Positions 1 to 7,557 of a DNA stretch of 44,729 bases are shown piece after piece. This DNA comes from JBEHWX01 sp048498995 (lineage in GTDB: Bacteria; Bacteroidota; Ignavibacteria; OLB7). The notes beneath the pieces are model-generated. The model saw only the letters and a list, made by a program, of their open reading frames with translations, was not told the origin of the DNA and made no database searches. The position numbers were made by a program, and so were the translations under genes. The stretch covers positions 1 through 44,729 of the forward strand of contig JBEHWX010000045.1 of assembly GCA_048498995.1 (NCBI GenBank). Reading direction: 5' to 3'. Each line of letters starts with the position of its first letter. Position 1 is the stretch's first letter.

Positions 1-189
1 CCCCCTTTGAGCGGATGTCCCGGCGCCGTTTCCGGCCATCCTGTCCGTTCGGACAGGTGCTCCCCGTCCACTTTCCCTGTTCGGCTCCCCTCCCTCCGCC
101 CGATGCGCCACGGGTGGTCGCGGACCGAAGTTGCGGAGGTCGCGAGCATCCCTCGCGACCAACCGAACAGAGACATGAATGGAGCAACA
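1..189. other. Gene-free upstream region with two hairpins
   Basis: I see no gene here. There are two perfect inverted repeats. CCTGTCCG (40-47) pairs with CGGACAGG (50-57). GGTCGCGAG (138-146) pairs with CTCGCGACC (152-160) across a 5-nt loop. The second lies about 30 nt upstream of the SDR start and may be the terminator of a gene left of the window or a structured leader. Neither is followed by a T run. Confidence 0.4.
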
Positions 190-903
190 ATGGCAACGAC
201 CACGATAGACCGCACGGCACTCATCACCGGCGCCTCGCGCGGACTCGGGCTGGCCCTGGCGCGCGCGCTGGCCGCCGACGGATGGCATCTCCTCATCGAT
301 GCCCGCGGCGCCGAGGCACTGGAAGAGGCGCGAGCCGAGCTGGCCACGCTGACCACCGTCCGCGCGATCGCCGGGGACATCACCTCACCACATCATCTTC
401 ACGAGCTTGCCGAGGCGGCCGGGGCGCTCGGCGGCCTCGACGCGGTGATCAACAATGCCGGCATCCTCGGCCCCAGCCCGCAACCGGCGCTGCTCGACTA
501 TCCGCCGGCCGAGCTCGAGCGGGTGTTTCGGGCCAACACCATCGCGCCGCTGGCGCTCCTGCGGAGCGTGCGCCAGATGCTGAAGCCCGGCGCGCGCATC
601 GTCAACGTCACCAGCGACGCGGGGGTGGAGGCCTACCCCGGCTGGGGCGGCTACGGGGCCAGCAAGGCGGCGCTCGATCAGATCACCTCGGTGCTCGCCG
701 TCGAGAACCCCGCGCTCCGGATCTACGCCGTCGATCCGGGCGATATGCGGACCCGGATGCACCAGGAGGCGTTCCCCGGCGAGGATATCGGCGACCGTCC
801 CCTCCCGGAGGAGAGCGTGCCCGGCATCATCGCGCTTCTGGAGGGAAACCTGCCGAGCGGCCGCTACACGGCGCGCGCCCTCGACAAGGAGGTGGCCGCA
901 TGA
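190..903 (+). CDS. Short-chain dehydrogenase/reductase (SDR)
   Basis: This 237-aa classical SDR is an NAD(P)-dependent oxidoreductase with a Rossmann fold, probably cytoplasmic. Visible motifs are the cofactor-binding TGASRGLG (residues 13-20), NNAG (88-91), the catalytic Ser142 in VTSDAG, and the Tyr155-x3-Lys159 pair in YGASK. The ATG at 190 was chosen because GGAG lies 5 nt upstream; an in-frame ATG at 175 has no such site. The stop overlaps the start of the QueA-like gene (ATGA), with a strong ribosome binding site inside this gene's last codons, so the two are translationally coupled. The substrate cannot be read from the sequence. Pairing with a QueA-like enzyme suggests a shared pathway, which is inference. 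Confidence 0.9.
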   Translation: MATTTIDRTALITGASRGLGLALARALAADGWHLLIDARGAEALEEARAELATLTTVRAIAGDITSPHHLHELAEAAGALGGLDAVINNAGILGPSPQPALLDYPPAELERVFRANTIAPLALLRSVRQMLKPGARIVNVTSDAGVEAYPGWGGYGASKAALDQITSVLAVENPALRIYAVDPGDMRTRMHQEAFPGEDIGDRPLPEESVPGIIALLEGNLPSGRYTARALDKEVAA

Positions 904-2060
904 GACGGGATATCATCGAGGAGCTGATCGCGTCGGTCGAGAGCATCGGGACCATGGCAGAGACGGAGCGGGAGCTGGACTTCCACCTTCCGGCGGCGCT
1001 GGAGGCCACGGCGCCGCCGGAGGCGCGAGGCCTGGCGCGCGACGGCGTGCGGCTGATGGTCTCCCACCACGCCGACGACCGGATCTTCCACGGCATCTTC
1101 AGCGCCCTGCCGGATCATCTCCGGGCCGGGGATCTGCTCGTGATCAACACGAGCGGGACGATCAACGCCGCGATCCCCGGTGAGCACGACGGCGAGCGGA
1201 TCGAGATCCATCTGTCGACACGCCTCCCCGGCGGACTCCGGACGGTCGAGCTCCGCAAGCTCACCGCGGAGGGGACTCTCCCCTGTCTCGACGCCCGCGC
1301 CGGCACGACCTTCGCGCTCGACGGGGGCGGAAGCATGACCATCCACGCGCCGTATCGCTCGACGCGCGCGCCGCGCTCGGCCAAGCGTGGCGGCGGAGGT
1401 GATGGAGCCGCCGGCAACGGCGGGGGCGTCCGTCTCTGGATCGCGACGTTCGACGTCGAGGGGAGCGTCGAGGAGCACTTCTCGCGGCACGGCCATCCGA
1501 TCCGCTACGGCTACGTGCGCGAGGAGTGGCCGCTCGAGTTCTACCAGACGGCCTACGCCACCGAGCCGGGGAGCGCGGAGATGCCCTCGGCCGGACGCGC
1601 GTTCACCGCCGAGATGATCACGCGTCTTGTGGCGCGCGGCGTGCAGGTGGCGCCGATTCTCCTGCACACCGGCGTGGCGAGCCTCGAGCGGGACGAGCCT
1701 CCGTACGAGGAGTATTTCCGGGTGTCGGAGGAGACGGCCCGCGCGGTGAACGCCACGCGTCGGAACGGCGGGCGCGTGATCGCCGTCGGCACCACGGCGG
1801 TGCGCGCCGTCGAGAGCACGACCGATCGGGGCGGGACCGTCCATCCGGGCGAGGGATGGACCGACCTGGTGATCGGCGCCGGACGCGGGCTGCGCGCGGT
1901 GGATGGGCTGCTGACCGGCTTCCACGAGCCGCGCGCCTCCCATCTGCTGATGCTCGGGGAGCTGGCCGGCATCCGGCACCTGCGCCTTGCCTACGGCGCG
2001 GCGCTTCGGGAGCGCTACCTCTGGCACGAGTTCGGCGATCTGCATCTGCTCCTCCCGTAA
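900..2060 (+). CDS. QueA-like S-adenosylmethionine:tRNA ribosyltransferase-isomerase family protein
   Basis: The 386-aa product resembles QueA, which transfers and isomerises the ribosyl moiety of S-adenosylmethionine onto 7-aminomethyl-7-deazaguanine in tRNA to make epoxyqueuosine. Family-like segments are LDFHLPAALEA (residues 26-36), GDLLVINTSGTINAAI (77-92), HFSRHGHPIRYGY and the C-terminal GLLTGFHEPRASHLLML and YLWHEFGD. Typical QueA has 'LVxNdTrV' where this has VINTSGT. There is also a Gly/Arg-rich insertion at about 153-176. The start at 900 has AAGGAGG (886-892) 7 nt upstream and overlaps the SDR stop. No tgt, queC or queF is nearby. It could be a true QueA or a paralogue acting on another substrate; the altered VINTSGT and the SDR partner make the second plausible. 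Confidence 0.8.
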   Translation: MRRDIIEELIASVESIGTMAETERELDFHLPAALEATAPPEARGLARDGVRLMVSHHADDRIFHGIFSALPDHLRAGDLLVINTSGTINAAIPGEHDGERIEIHLSTRLPGGLRTVELRKLTAEGTLPCLDARAGTTFALDGGGSMTIHAPYRSTRAPRSAKRGGGGDGAAGNGGGVRLWIATFDVEGSVEEHFSRHGHPIRYGYVREEWPLEFYQTAYATEPGSAEMPSAGRAFTAEMITRLVARGVQVAPILLHTGVASLERDEPPYEEYFRVSEETARAVNATRRNGGRVIAVGTTAVRAVESTTDRGGTVHPGEGWTDLVIGAGRGLRAVDGLLTGFHEPRASHLLMLGELAGIRHLRLAYGAALRERYLWHEFGDLHLLLP

Positions 2061-2080
2061 CATCCTGCCGTAACATTTGA

Positions 2081-2136
2081 GAGGGGCCGCGTGAAATCGG
2101 TCGCGTAGTTTTGCGCGACGCGACGCGCGGCCCCTC
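2081..2136 (+). terminator. Large hairpin between the QueA-like gene and the YedA-like exporter
   Basis: GAGGGGCCGCG (2081-2091) and CGCGGCCCCTC (2126-2136) form a perfect 11-bp stem. The 34-nt interior holds partly self-complementary TCGGTCGCG and CGCGACGCGA, so the structure can extend. No T run follows. It may be a factor-dependent terminator for the SDR/QueA-like operon or a structured leader for the exporter that starts 65 nt further on. Confidence 0.5.
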
Positions 2137-2200
2137 GTGTGTGTCAAGCCCCTCTCGCCCGTCACACGCTGAGGCCGCCGTCGGTAAATCTGGAGCAGGC

Positions 2201-3223
2201 GTGGCTGCACATCGCATGACGGACAACGTACCGGCCGTGACCGACGGACCTTTGGTGGAACGGAGCCCGGAACCGGCACGGTCGAAACTCATCGCCGCCT
2301 TCGCATCGGTCTATCTGATCTGGGGATCGACCTATCTCGGCATCCGACTGGCCATCGAGACGATCCCACCGTTTCTGATGCTGACGGCGCGCTACATGAT
2401 CGCCGGCATCATCCTCTATATCTGGTCGCGAGCGCGGGGCGCCGCGCCCCCCACCGCGCGTCAATGGCGCGCCGGCACCGTGATCGGCGCCCTGCTGATC
2501 CTGATGGGGAACGGCATGGTGGCCTACACCGAGGGGAAGGGCCTTCCCTCCGGGTTCGTCTCGCTGCTGGTGGCGATGACGCCGATCTGGATGGCGCTGA
2601 TCGAATGGCTCCGTCCCCGAGGCATCCGCCCGGCGCCGATGGCGACGCTCGGCCTGGTGCTCGGCATGGGAGGCGTGGTACTCCTGATCGGGCCGGCCAA
2701 CCTCCTCGGCCAGGGGGATATCAACCCGGTCTGGGCCGGCATGGTGATGCTCGGCTCCTTCTGCTGGGCCTCCGGCTCGATCTATTCACGGAGCGCCGAC
2801 CTGCCGGCCTCGCCGCTGCTCGGCACCGCTATCGAAATGCTCGCCGGCTCCGTGCTGCTGCTCATCCTCTCGATCTCCACCGGAGAGCTCTCCGGGTTCG
2901 ATCCCTCGGCGATCTCCACCGTGTCGGTTCTCGCCCTTCTCTACCTGATCGTCTTCGGATCGCTGATCGGCTTCACCGCCTATATCTGGCTGCTGCAGGT
3001 AACCACGTCGTCGAAGGCATCGACCTATGCATACGTGAACCCGGTGGTGGCGGTGCTGCTCGGTTGGGGACTGGCCGGCGAAGCGCTCACGCCGAGGATG
3101 ATGATCGCCGCCACGGTGATCGTCGGCGCGGTGGCGCTGATCACCTATCGCAAGGGCTCGCGCTCCTCCGGGACCAGCGCGAAGGAGACTGCGGGTCCGA
3201 CACCGGTCGGAGAGCAGCCGTGA
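2201..3223 (+). CDS. EamA-family drug/metabolite exporter, YedA-like
   Basis: The 340-aa inner-membrane protein is made of two tandem EamA domains with about ten hydrophobic helices, the usual size for the drug/metabolite transporter superfamily. It resembles the YedA branch: VYLIWGSTYLGIR near the N-terminus, GNGMVAYTEGKGLPSG, then GSFCWASGSIYSR at the start of the second repeat, AIEMLAGS, and STYAYVNPVVAVLLGWGLAGE near the C-terminus. I chose GTG at 2201 because GGAG (2192-2195) sits 5 nt upstream; the in-frame ATG at 2216 lacks a good site and is the alternative. The gene stands alone behind a large hairpin. Substrate unknown; efflux of a small metabolite is the family expectation. Confidence 0.88.
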   Translation: MAAHRMTDNVPAVTDGPLVERSPEPARSKLIAAFASVYLIWGSTYLGIRLAIETIPPFLMLTARYMIAGIILYIWSRARGAAPPTARQWRAGTVIGALLILMGNGMVAYTEGKGLPSGFVSLLVAMTPIWMALIEWLRPRGIRPAPMATLGLVLGMGGVVLLIGPANLLGQGDINPVWAGMVMLGSFCWASGSIYSRSADLPASPLLGTAIEMLAGSVLLLILSISTGELSGFDPSAISTVSVLALLYLIVFGSLIGFTAYIWLLQVTTSSKASTYAYVNPVVAVLLGWGLAGEALTPRMMIAATVIVGAVALITYRKGSRSSGTSAKETAGPTPVGEQP

Positions 3224-3670
3224 TGTCGACAGCGCGATGATGGGCGCGGCCCCGTGGCCGCCCCGCGCCGGCAGAAGAGCGCGCCCTGAGGATGTGTGCC
3301 TGCCGGACCTTCCAGGCCCCTCGTCTCACATGGTAGGCGCAGATCTTCAGGCTGCGCCATGATACCGTGAGCAGCGCACGCTGACGACGTGCTGCTACCG
3401 GTGAACCACCTGGGCTTGCCGTGGCATCAATGGCACACGCTGAGGACGCGCGGCTACCGGCGGACGCATGCGACGTGACAAACGCGACATTCGAGTGTCG
3501 CTTGAGATGATCGGTCGTTTCGCGATACAGCTCCACGGGCGAGCTCCTGGACGCCGATATTCCCGTGAGGCGTATCCATTCCGCCGAGAACCATGTCCGC
3601 GGACAAGTCGCGTTCAAGCACTGCTGGATATGAGCGGGGGTATCGCATTGAGGGTTCGTGGGAACCGCGT
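3224..3670. other. Gene-free stretch with a degenerate direct repeat
   Basis: I find no supported gene in these 447 bases. Short open frames exist on both strands but lack ribosome binding sites and family resemblance. Two loosely similar segments near 3370-3400 and 3434-3465, each containing a version of ACGCTGAxGACG followed by GCTACCGG, look like a degenerate direct repeat. The region could be a decayed gene; I cannot name one. Confidence 0.4.
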
Positions 3671-4405
3671 ATGTTCCCCCACGCCTTCGCTCTCATCCAA
3701 CCCGCCCATACCATGTACGGCAGCATCATTCTCGCGCTGACGCTCGTCGGCGTCGGTATCCTCGTCGCCGCGATCGTCTACCTGATCGGCACGCCGGTGG
3801 CTCGTGCCCGCGGCGCGTCCATGACGCAGCTCAAACGGATCTCGCTCGGCATCCTGATCCTCTTCGCGATCGTCGGCGTCGCCGCCGGCGTGTACGACGC
3901 CAACAAGCGGCGCAACACGCTCGCCGAGGGGACCCTCCATGCGCTCCACGACGGCGAAGGGCCGGCATCGCTGACGTTCGACTTCACCGTCAAGCATCCG
4001 GGCGTCGAGCATGGACTTCACGTGTTTCCACTCGCCGACAGCGGCGTGACGCCGGACTTCCCGTTCGAGGTCGCGGTCCAGGTGGTGCACGGCGACGAGG
4101 CGCCGGTGATCGACATGCGGCATACGTTCATCCCGGAGCGGTTCGGTCAGGAGGGTCGCCTCGACTGGAATTTCTTCGATACCACCTTCACCCCTCCGAA
4201 GGCCGGGCGCTACGAGCTCCGCGCGCGCGTTACGACCCCGAAGGTGCCGAACATCACGTTCACGATCACCGATCCGGATCATCCGACCGTCTTCGGATCA
4301 TCCGATCAGGATCGCCTCCCGTCGCGGCCTCGGACCGCCGATGGCCGCGAGCCCTCCCCTCTCCGGGAGCGGAATCGTTCCATGACATTTGCACGAGGTT
4401 CATGA
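3671..4405 (+). CDS. Hypothetical membrane-anchored protein with C-terminal beta-rich domain
   Basis: I do not recognise this 244-aa protein. It has two hydrophobic segments near the N-terminus (about residues 16-40 and 57-74) and then a soluble region of about 140 residues that alternates hydrophobic and polar residues as a beta-sandwich would. The latter includes HGLHVFPLADSG, DFPFEVAVQVVHGD and a late AGRYELRARVTTP strand pattern typical of immunoglobulin-like folds. The C-terminal 35 residues are polar and probably disordered. ATG 3671 has a weak GGGA upstream; ATG 3713, just before the first helix, is an equally possible start. Its stop lies 3 nt before the DinB-family start, so the two are probably co-transcribed. 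Function unknown. Confidence 0.65.
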   Translation: MFPHAFALIQPAHTMYGSIILALTLVGVGILVAAIVYLIGTPVARARGASMTQLKRISLGILILFAIVGVAAGVYDANKRRNTLAEGTLHALHDGEGPASLTFDFTVKHPGVEHGLHVFPLADSGVTPDFPFEVAVQVVHGDEAPVIDMRHTFIPERFGQEGRLDWNFFDTTFTPPKAGRYELRARVTTPKVPNITFTITDPDHPTVFGSSDQDRLPSRPRTADGREPSPLRERNRSMTFARGS

Positions 4406-4408
4406 GAG

Positions 4409-4861
4409 ATGATCGACTATCTACGTAAGCTCTTCACCTTCGACGCCTGGGCGAACGAGCGGGTCCACGCGGCGCTGGCCAACGGCCCGGACGACGAGCG
4501 CGCGCTGGGGCTGTTCGCCCACGTCTGCATGTCGCAGCTGATCTGGATGATGAGAATCAGGGGGGAGAATACGGTCGGGATGAGCACGCAGGTACAACTT
4601 CCCCTCGAGGAGAGCCATGCCCTGGCCGAGCGGATGCGCAGGGAGTGGGAGAGCCTGCTGGAGAAGACGACCGAGGAGGAGCTGGCCGGCATGATCCCCT
4701 ATCGCAGCCTGACGGGCGATCCGTTCGAGACGCCGCTGGCCGATATCCTGATCCATGTGATAAACCATTCTACCTATCACCGCGGTCAGATAGCAAGCGC
4801 GCTGAAGCTGGCCGGGGGCACGCCCGCCCCGACCGATTACATTCTCTTCACGCGCGGCTGA
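4409..4861 (+). CDS. DinB-family metal-dependent four-helix protein
   Basis: The 150-aa product fits the DinB/YfiT-like superfamily, small four-helix-bundle proteins that bind a divalent metal through three histidines. The likely ligands are His38 (LFAHVCMSQLIWMMR) and His120 and His124 in HSTYHRGQ, the characteristic C-terminal family signature. Members act as thiol-dependent transferases or damage-inducible proteins of unknown substrate. Here I can only say the metal site looks intact. The start follows the upstream membrane-protein stop by 3 nt. There is no recognisable DNA-damage operator in front. Confidence 0.85.
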   Translation: MIDYLRKLFTFDAWANERVHAALANGPDDERALGLFAHVCMSQLIWMMRIRGENTVGMSTQVQLPLEESHALAERMRREWESLLEKTTEEELAGMIPYRSLTGDPFETPLADILIHVINHSTYHRGQIASALKLAGGTPAPTDYILFTRG

Positions 4862-4999
4862 CGGGCGCATCGGCGCGAGGGTTGTTCCGGTTCGACGTGC
4901 CGGCGGGGAACATGCTATATTCTCCCTCCCGGTCCGACGCCTGGCGACCCCACGCGCAGCGCAACGACAAGTATTCCACACGACTACGGAGCACGACAG
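4862..4999 (+). promoter_or_regulatory. Probable promoter region of the outer-membrane barrel gene
   Basis: This 138-nt gap contains an AT-rich box, TATATT (4916-4921), in otherwise GC-rich DNA, about 80 nt upstream of the barrel start. No convincing -35 element lies at 17 nt spacing. It is the only promoter-like element in the gap. Confidence 0.35.
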
Positions 5000-5632
5000 A
5001 TGAGATTCATCCGACATACTCTTCTCCCGCTGGCCCTGATCGGCATCACTGCCGTCACGGCGCAGGCTCAGGTATTCATGGCTGGCGTCCGGGTCGGCGC
5101 GAACATCGCCAGCGCTTCCACCGATGCCGACGTTTCGGCGAAGACCGGCCTGGTGCTCGGCGCCCTCGCCCAGCTTCAGATCTGGGGGCCGCTGAACTTC
5201 CGCGCCGAGGCGCAGTATGCCCAGAAGGGAGGAAAGTTCGTCGCCGAGAGCTCGGTCACCGGGCCGCAGCTCCCCAGCGGCAACATCAACCTCAACTACC
5301 TCGATATCCCGCTGAACCTCACGCTCAAGGTCGGCGGCAGCTCCTTCTTCGTCTACGGCACCGCCGGCACCACCGTGGGCACGCTCCTGTCGGCCGCTGC
5401 CGACAATACCAGCCAGGACGTGAAAAGCCTCTTCAACCCGATCGACCTGTCGCTCGATCTCGGCGGCGGCGTCGGCTTCGAGATCGCCCCGCACCTGTCG
5501 ATCGTCGGCGATCTGCTCTACTCCTTCGGGCTTACCGACGCGGCCAAGACCAACGCCGAGCCGGTGCTCAACGCCGACTCCTGGAAGGCCCGGAACCTGA
5601 AGCTGACCACGGGACTCTACTTCACGCTCTGA
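5000..5632 (+). CDS. Outer-membrane beta-barrel protein
   Basis: This 210-aa protein starts with a signal peptide (MRFIRHTLLPLALIGITAV) ending in an AQA-Q type cleavage site near residues 22-25. The rest is a run of amphipathic strands (for example FMAGVRVGANI, LNFRAEAQYAQKGGKF, INLNYLDIPLNLTLKVG, LSLDLGGGVGFEIAPHLSIVGDLLYSFG). The protein ends with aromatic LTTGLYFTL, the usual C-terminal sorting signal for outer-membrane barrels. This pattern matches the outer-membrane protein beta-barrel family (OMP_b-brl/PorT-like) common in the FCB group. No enzymatic motif is present; a structural or transport role is inferred. The next gene begins 10 nt after its stop. Confidence 0.85.
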   Translation: MRFIRHTLLPLALIGITAVTAQAQVFMAGVRVGANIASASTDADVSAKTGLVLGALAQLQIWGPLNFRAEAQYAQKGGKFVAESSVTGPQLPSGNINLNYLDIPLNLTLKVGGSSFFVYGTAGTTVGTLLSAAADNTSQDVKSLFNPIDLSLDLGGGVGFEIAPHLSIVGDLLYSFGLTDAAKTNAEPVLNADSWKARNLKLTTGLYFTL

Positions 5633-5642
5633 TGGCCCGGCG

Positions 5643-6278
5643 ATGAAAATCGGCATCATCGGCACCGGAAGGATGGGGATCGGACTGGGGCGGCTCTGGG
5701 GAGAGCTCGGGCACGAGATCTTCTTCGGCTCGCGCGACGCCGGCCGCGCCGAAACGATCGCGATGGCCATCGGGCAGGGCGCCCGAGGTGGATCGGTGGC
5801 CGAGGCGGGCGCGTTCGGCGATCTGCTGCTGCTCGCGGTTCCCTGGCGCGGCCTGCCGGAGACGCTCGCGCGGATCGGCCCGCTCGACGGAACGATCGTC
5901 ATCGACTGCATCAACCCAATCGCCTTCGGCGGACAGGGACTCGACGTGGGGCACACCGATTCCGGAGCGGAGCGGATCGCCCGCGCCCTTCCCGGCGCCC
6001 GCGTGGTGAAGGCCTTCAACGGGATCTACTACCTGAACCTCGACCAGCGCGGCCGCGCCCACCGGCAGAGCCTCTTCCACTGCGGGGACGATGCCGAGGC
6101 CAAGGAGCGCGTGGCGTCGCTTGCGGCGGCGATCGGCTTCGATCCGGTCGATGCCGGCCCGCTGGAGAGCGCGCGTCTGCTCGAGCCGCTGGCCTATCTC
6201 TGGATCCAGCTCGCATTCCCCCTTGGGATGGGAACCGACGTTTCGATCGACCTGGTCCGCGGCGGCACGAGCGAATGA
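5643..6278 (+). CDS. NADPH-dependent F420 reductase-like oxidoreductase
   Basis: The 211-aa protein has a Rossmann N-terminus with GTGRMG (residues 7-12, part of GxGxxG) and FGSRD after the second strand, as in the COG2085 family of NADP-dependent F420 reductases and their non-F420 relatives. VIDCINPI and RVVKAFNGI are also typical of this family. A C-terminal helix-rich part completes a normal length. Nothing shows that the organism makes F420, so the true electron partner is unknown. It starts 10 nt after the barrel gene and ends 32 nt before a strong terminator hairpin, so it is the last gene of this run. Confidence 0.82.
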   Translation: MKIGIIGTGRMGIGLGRLWGELGHEIFFGSRDAGRAETIAMAIGQGARGGSVAEAGAFGDLLLLAVPWRGLPETLARIGPLDGTIVIDCINPIAFGGQGLDVGHTDSGAERIARALPGARVVKAFNGIYYLNLDQRGRAHRQSLFHCGDDAEAKERVASLAAAIGFDPVDAGPLESARLLEPLAYLWIQLAFPLGMGTDVSIDLVRGGTSE

Positions 6279-6310
6279 TCCGCGACACATGCCTGAATGG
6301 CGCACGTGCC

Positions 6311-6355
6311 ATGAACGACGAAGGGCGGCCATCGGTGCCGCCCTTCGTCGTTCAT
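6311..6355. terminator. Strong bidirectional terminator hairpin
   Basis: ATGAACGACGAAGGGCGGC (6311-6329) and its exact complement at 6337-6355 make a 19-bp perfect stem with a 7-nt loop. It lies between two convergent genes, the oxidoreductase ending at 6278 and the Arg/Asp-rich gene ending at 6580, so it can stop transcription from both sides. Neither side has a clear T run. Confidence 0.8.
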
Positions 6356-6579
6356 CCATATCCCAAACGGAACCGGGCCCGCCCGGAGTCGTCAGCTTCA
6401 GCCTGATTCCGATACCTGATTCGATCGGACCAAGCCCAAGCTTACAGCACCAAGGCGAGCCCGTCTGCTCACCACACCAGTTCAGTCATCTCACACCAAA
6501 ACTCGATTCCCATCTCACATCATCACATCAACCATCTGTCTCCGAACAATTCAATCACCATGCCAACGGCACGGACAGA

Positions 6580-7557
6580 TCACCACGCATCGCGGTGACG
6601 GTCTCCCTCCGACCAGAAGCGGTCGTGGTAATCGTCGCCACGGGAATATCCGATACCGCGATGGCGCGAGTCCTGGATACGGTCGTCGCTCCAGCTGTCG
6701 AAATCACGCCAGGTGATCGGGTTCCCCCGCTGCTGACGGTTCTCCTCGCGATGGTCACGATCGCGATCGCTGAAGCTCCGGGTCGGATCGTAATTCCCCT
6801 GATGGGGCTCGCTGTAGCGACGATTCTCCTCGTCGAACCGACGGCTCCGCTCATCGTTCATGCGCTGGCCACCCTGCTGGCGGTTGTCCAACTGACGGTT
6901 ATCCGACTGGCGGTTGTCCGACTGACGGCCATCCGGCTGGCCCCACTGCTGCCGCCCACGGTCGCCGGAGTACATCTGCTGCTGCTGGCGTCCATGGCCA
7001 CGGTCGTCGTCGCGACGCGTATCGTAGCCGGCGCCACGGTAGCGATCCTCGGAGACATTGCGGCGATCGTGCGTATCGTGGCGATTCACATCACGTCCGT
7101 GCTCGCTCCATCCCTCGCGACGCTCGTCGCGCGTCATGCCGCGGCTCGGCTCCCAGCGACGCTCGTCGGAATAGCGGTTGTCCCACCGCGCGCGATCCTC
7201 GTCGATCCGCGAGCGATTCTCGTAGGCTCCGGCGGTCGGGGGGAGCCCGTTGTAGCGCTCCCAGGCAATCCGGTCGTTGCGCAGATCCTCGGAGCGGCGG
7301 TTGTAATCGCGATCGGCGCCGTGGGCTCCATGCCAGGTGCGATCGAAGCTGTCGTTGTAATCGTGCTGCTTTCCCCAGGTGTCGACCGGCCCCTGGCCGT
7401 ATCGATCGTCCCGGTCATCGCGTCGGCGGTCATCGCGTCCCCGATCGCTCACGTCACGACGGTCGCGGTCGTCGAAACGGCCGCCGCCGCTCCAATAATT
7501 GTCCTCGTTCTGCTCATCCCAGGAGCGCTCACGACGGACGTCGTTTCTTCCAGCCAT
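6580..7557 (-). CDS. Arg/Asp-rich low-complexity protein, function unknown
   Basis: I do not recognise this 325-aa protein. It is dominated by Arg, Asp, Asn, Gln and Tyr/Trp, with blocks such as DDRDRRDVSDRGRDD and a tandem RQSDN/RQLDN pentapeptide (about residues 210-230). It has almost no aliphatic residues, so it should be disordered. There is no signal peptide, membrane helix or catalytic motif. ATG 7557 is preceded by GGAA and, further up, GGAG; an in-frame ATG at 7584 is an alternative. The leader carries a 7-bp hairpin (7592-7609). The opposite strand is also open across this stretch, but its reading is Val/Ala/Ile-rich with no start signal, as expected of an antisense shadow. A stress, nucleic-acid-binding or condensate-forming role would fit the composition, but is speculation. 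Confidence 0.6.
   Translation of the reverse strand: MAGRNDVRRERSWDEQNEDNYWSGGGRFDDRDRRDVSDRGRDDRRRDDRDDRYGQGPVDTWGKQHDYNDSFDRTWHGAHGADRDYNRRSEDLRNDRIAWERYNGLPPTAGAYENRSRIDEDRARWDNRYSDERRWEPSRGMTRDERREGWSEHGRDVNRHDTHDRRNVSEDRYRGAGYDTRRDDDRGHGRQQQQMYSGDRGRQQWGQPDGRQSDNRQSDNRQLDNRQQGGQRMNDERSRRFDEENRRYSEPHQGNYDPTRSFSDRDRDHREENRQQRGNPITWRDFDSWSDDRIQDSRHRGIGYSRGDDYHDRFWSEGDRHRDAW

Noticed and set aside
3224..3670. Short open frames between the exporter and the membrane protein
   Set aside because: No ribosome binding site, no family resemblance, and overlapping frames on both strands.
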